Below are positions 62,820-64,000 of a stretch of DNA of 64,000 nt, piece by piece. Source of the DNA: Pseudonocardia cypriaca (lineage in GTDB: Bacteria; Actinomycetota; Actinomycetes; Mycobacteriales; Pseudonocardiaceae). The notes beneath the pieces are model-generated. The model worked only from the letters and a program-made list of their open reading frames with translations, ran no database searches and was not told where the DNA came from. How positions within the stretch are numbered: position 1 is the first letter of the stretch; each line of letters opens with the position of its first letter. The translations under genes were made by a program, and so were the position numbers. The stretch spans positions 2,666,001-2,730,000 of the forward strand of contig NZ_VFPH01000001.1 in the NCBI RefSeq assembly GCF_006717045.1, read 5' to 3'.

Positions 62820-63422
62820 ATGCTGCTGTGGATCAACGGCCCGTTCGGCGGCGGGAAGACCCAGACCGCGTACGAGCTGCACCGGCGCCTGCCGGGCAGT
62901 GTCGTGTGCGACCCGGAGGAGGTCGGCTTCGGCCTGCACCGGATGACGCCCCGGCCGCTGCGCGGCGACTTCCAGGACCTCACCGCGTGGCGTTCGGGCG
63001 TCCGCGAGGTCCTCGACCTTGCCCTCCGCAACCACGACGGCCCGGTGATCGCGCCCATGACGCTGACCAACTCCGACTACTTCGACGAGGTGGTCGGCCG
63101 GCTGCGCGCGGACGGGCACGAGGTGCGGCACTTCGCGCTGCTGGCCTCGCGGGCCACGGTGCTGCGACGGCTGCGCGAGCGGGGGTGGGGGCTCGGGTTG
63201 AAATGGGAGAGCTTCGCCGTGACGAAGCTCGACGAGTGCCTGGACCGCCTCCAGGCACCTGAGTTCGCCGAGCACATCCGCACCGACGTCCTGCCGGTCC
63301 CGGACGTCGCGACGCACATCGCGCGTTCGGCGGGGCTGCCGATCGTGCCGAACCTCGACGGCCGGGTGCGCAGGCAGCTGCGCCGCTACGCCGTCAGCCT
63401 GCGCCACGTCCGCCTCGGCTGA
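62820..63422 (+). CDS. TmrB-like P-loop ATPase
   Basis: This is a 200-residue protein close in layout to Bacillus TmrB, which gives tunicamycin resistance. LLWINGPFGGGKTQTAYELHRRLP holds the P-loop, VVCDPEEVGFGLHRM, VIAPMTLTNSDYFDEVVGRLR and HFALLASRATVLRRLR match TmrB segment by segment. TmrB is thought to bind tunicamycin at the membrane; here the ligand is only inferred by family. The 3' end overlaps the convergent LLM gene by 29 bp. Confidence 0.85.
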   Translation: MLLWINGPFGGGKTQTAYELHRRLPGSVVCDPEEVGFGLHRMTPRPLRGDFQDLTAWRSGVREVLDLALRNHDGPVIAPMTLTNSDYFDEVVGRLRADGHEVRHFALLASRATVLRRLRERGWGLGLKWESFAVTKLDECLDRLQAPEFAEHIRTDVLPVPDVATHIARSAGLPIVPNLDGRVRRQLRRYAVSLRHVRLG

Positions 63423-64000
63423 CGCGCATGTCGTGGTCCGCCGACCGCGACCGCAGGTCGTGGAGCGCGGAGAGTGCGGCCTCGACCGGGGCGTCGACCT
63501 GCAGCACCAGGTGCCCGACGCCGAGCTCCGCGACGCGGGCGACGTCCTCCGCCCATTGCGCGACCGTTCCGCGGAACAGCGGGCGGTCCCGTCCGGCGGC
63601 GGGGTCGAGGACGGCGTCGCCGCGCAACACGACGGGCAGGGCGGCCGGGTCGCGGCCGGCCTCGGCGGCCGCCGACCGGAACAGCGCGATGTCGGCGGCG
63701 AGCTGGTCGGCGTCGGTGCGGTAGGGGTGCAGCCCGTCGGCGATGCGCGCCGCTCGCCGGATACCGGCGGCCGTCGTGTAGCCGAGCAGCACCGGGATCG
63801 TGCGCCGCCCGAACGGCTTCGGCCCGACGTCCGACGGCGGCACGGGATAGGTCTCGCAGGTGACCTCGACCGGATCGGGTCCCCACACCGCCCGCAGCGC
63901 CGCGAGGTGGGCGTCGACCCGGTCGCCGCCGGCACGGGAGCGGCCGGCGGCGGCGAACTCCTCGCGCATCCACCCCGCGGCCAGGCCCGCGATCACCCGG
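63394..64000 (-). CDS. LLM-class (F420/flavin-dependent) oxidoreductase, truncated by window edge
   Basis: This is the C-terminal 200 or so residues of a luciferase-like TIM-barrel oxidoreductase; its start is right of the window. VIAGLAAGWMREEFAAAG is the diagnostic F420-LLM segment, and PSDVGPKPFGRRTIPVLLGYTTAAGIRRAARIADG and GHLVLQVD follow the barrel. The substrate is unknown. Confidence 0.88.
   Translation of the reverse strand, partial: RVIAGLAAGWMREEFAAAGRSRAGGDRVDAHLAALRAVWGPDPVEVTCETYPVPPSDVGPKPFGRRTIPVLLGYTTAAGIRRAARIADGLHPYRTDADQLAADIALFRSAAAEAGRDPAALPVVLRGDAVLDPAAGRDRPLFRGTVAQWAEDVARVAELGVGHLVLQVDAPVEAALSALHDLRSRSADHDMRVSRGGRGAG

Noticed and set aside
1..64000. Prophage, insertion sequence or integrated plasmid
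   Set aside because: No transposase, integrase, phage structural or plasmid replication gene was found; the repeats lack an encoded mobiliser.
1..64000. CRISPR array or Cas genes
   Set aside because: No regularly spaced direct repeats with unique spacers and no Cas motifs were seen; the 14-bp and 43-bp repeats are contiguous or too few.

Overview
The window is high-GC DNA with dense, often overlapping genes, frequent GTG starts and many promoters of the form TANNNT followed 6-7 nt later by the start codon (leaderless mRNAs). Together with a deaminase-free set of actinobacterial markers (polA without an obvious proofreading signature, an F420-type LLM oxidoreductase, an IdeR-type iron box, CGAAC-N4-GTTCG LexA boxes, TerD/StiP operon, Rv2578c-type radical SAM protein) this points to an actinomycete, most likely of the Pseudonocardiaceae. 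No rRNA, tRNA, CRISPR array, transposase or phage gene was seen.

The backbone is syntenic with the Mycobacterium tuberculosis aspS-to-pdxT region: pdxT and yebC at the left, then ruvC-ruvA-ruvB, yajC-secD-secF, apt, relA, a cyclophilin, an MBL hydrolase, hisS, the Rv2578c radical SAM gene and aspS. Two blocks interrupt it. Block 1 (about 4.4-29.9 kb) lies between yebC and ruvC. It starts with a chaperone module (GrpE-like / Hsp70 / coiled J-like FN3 protein), continues with DUF475-TerC and TerD, and then, on the other strand, a long coupled operon TerD - TerD-like - HpcH/CitE lyase - PRTase/TRSP - StiP/PELOTA - HAD - TerB, followed by a GH13 amylase. This is a Ter-type stress system with its predicted nucleoside-like metabolite pathway. 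After it come polA, small enzymes, and a PucR - agmatinase - TPP enzyme - SSS symporter catabolic cluster. Block 2 (42.3-49.3 kb) lies between hisS and the Rv2578c homologue: a methyltransferase, a sugar epimerase / Gfo-Idh dehydrogenase / MFS operon, a YibE/F protein with a 500-residue low-complexity N terminus, and gluconokinase.

The right end carries aspS, a DUF389 protein, a kinase-like protein, an SGNH hydrolase, an ECF41-type sigma factor with a flavoprotein and an NmrA-type epimerase beside it, two PLP aminotransferases around an Lrp regulator, a TmrB-like P-loop protein and a truncated LLM oxidoreductase. A dnaE fragment runs off the left edge.

Most striking non-coding content: a family of about 170-bp elements with perfect 16-19 bp terminal inverted repeats and compensatory differences between copies. 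Two loci, both between convergent genes, each carry a pair in opposite orientation (1.92-2.41 kb and 21.28-22.05 kb). Other points of note are a full intein with a LAGLIDADG endonuclease splitting the iron-sulfur cysteine motif of the LexA-boxed radical SAM gene, two genes whose conserved N termini require a CTG start, an iron box overlapping a leaderless promoter, a 29-bp divergent leaderless promoter for Hsp70/GrpE, and several nested palindromes between genes or inside coding linkers.
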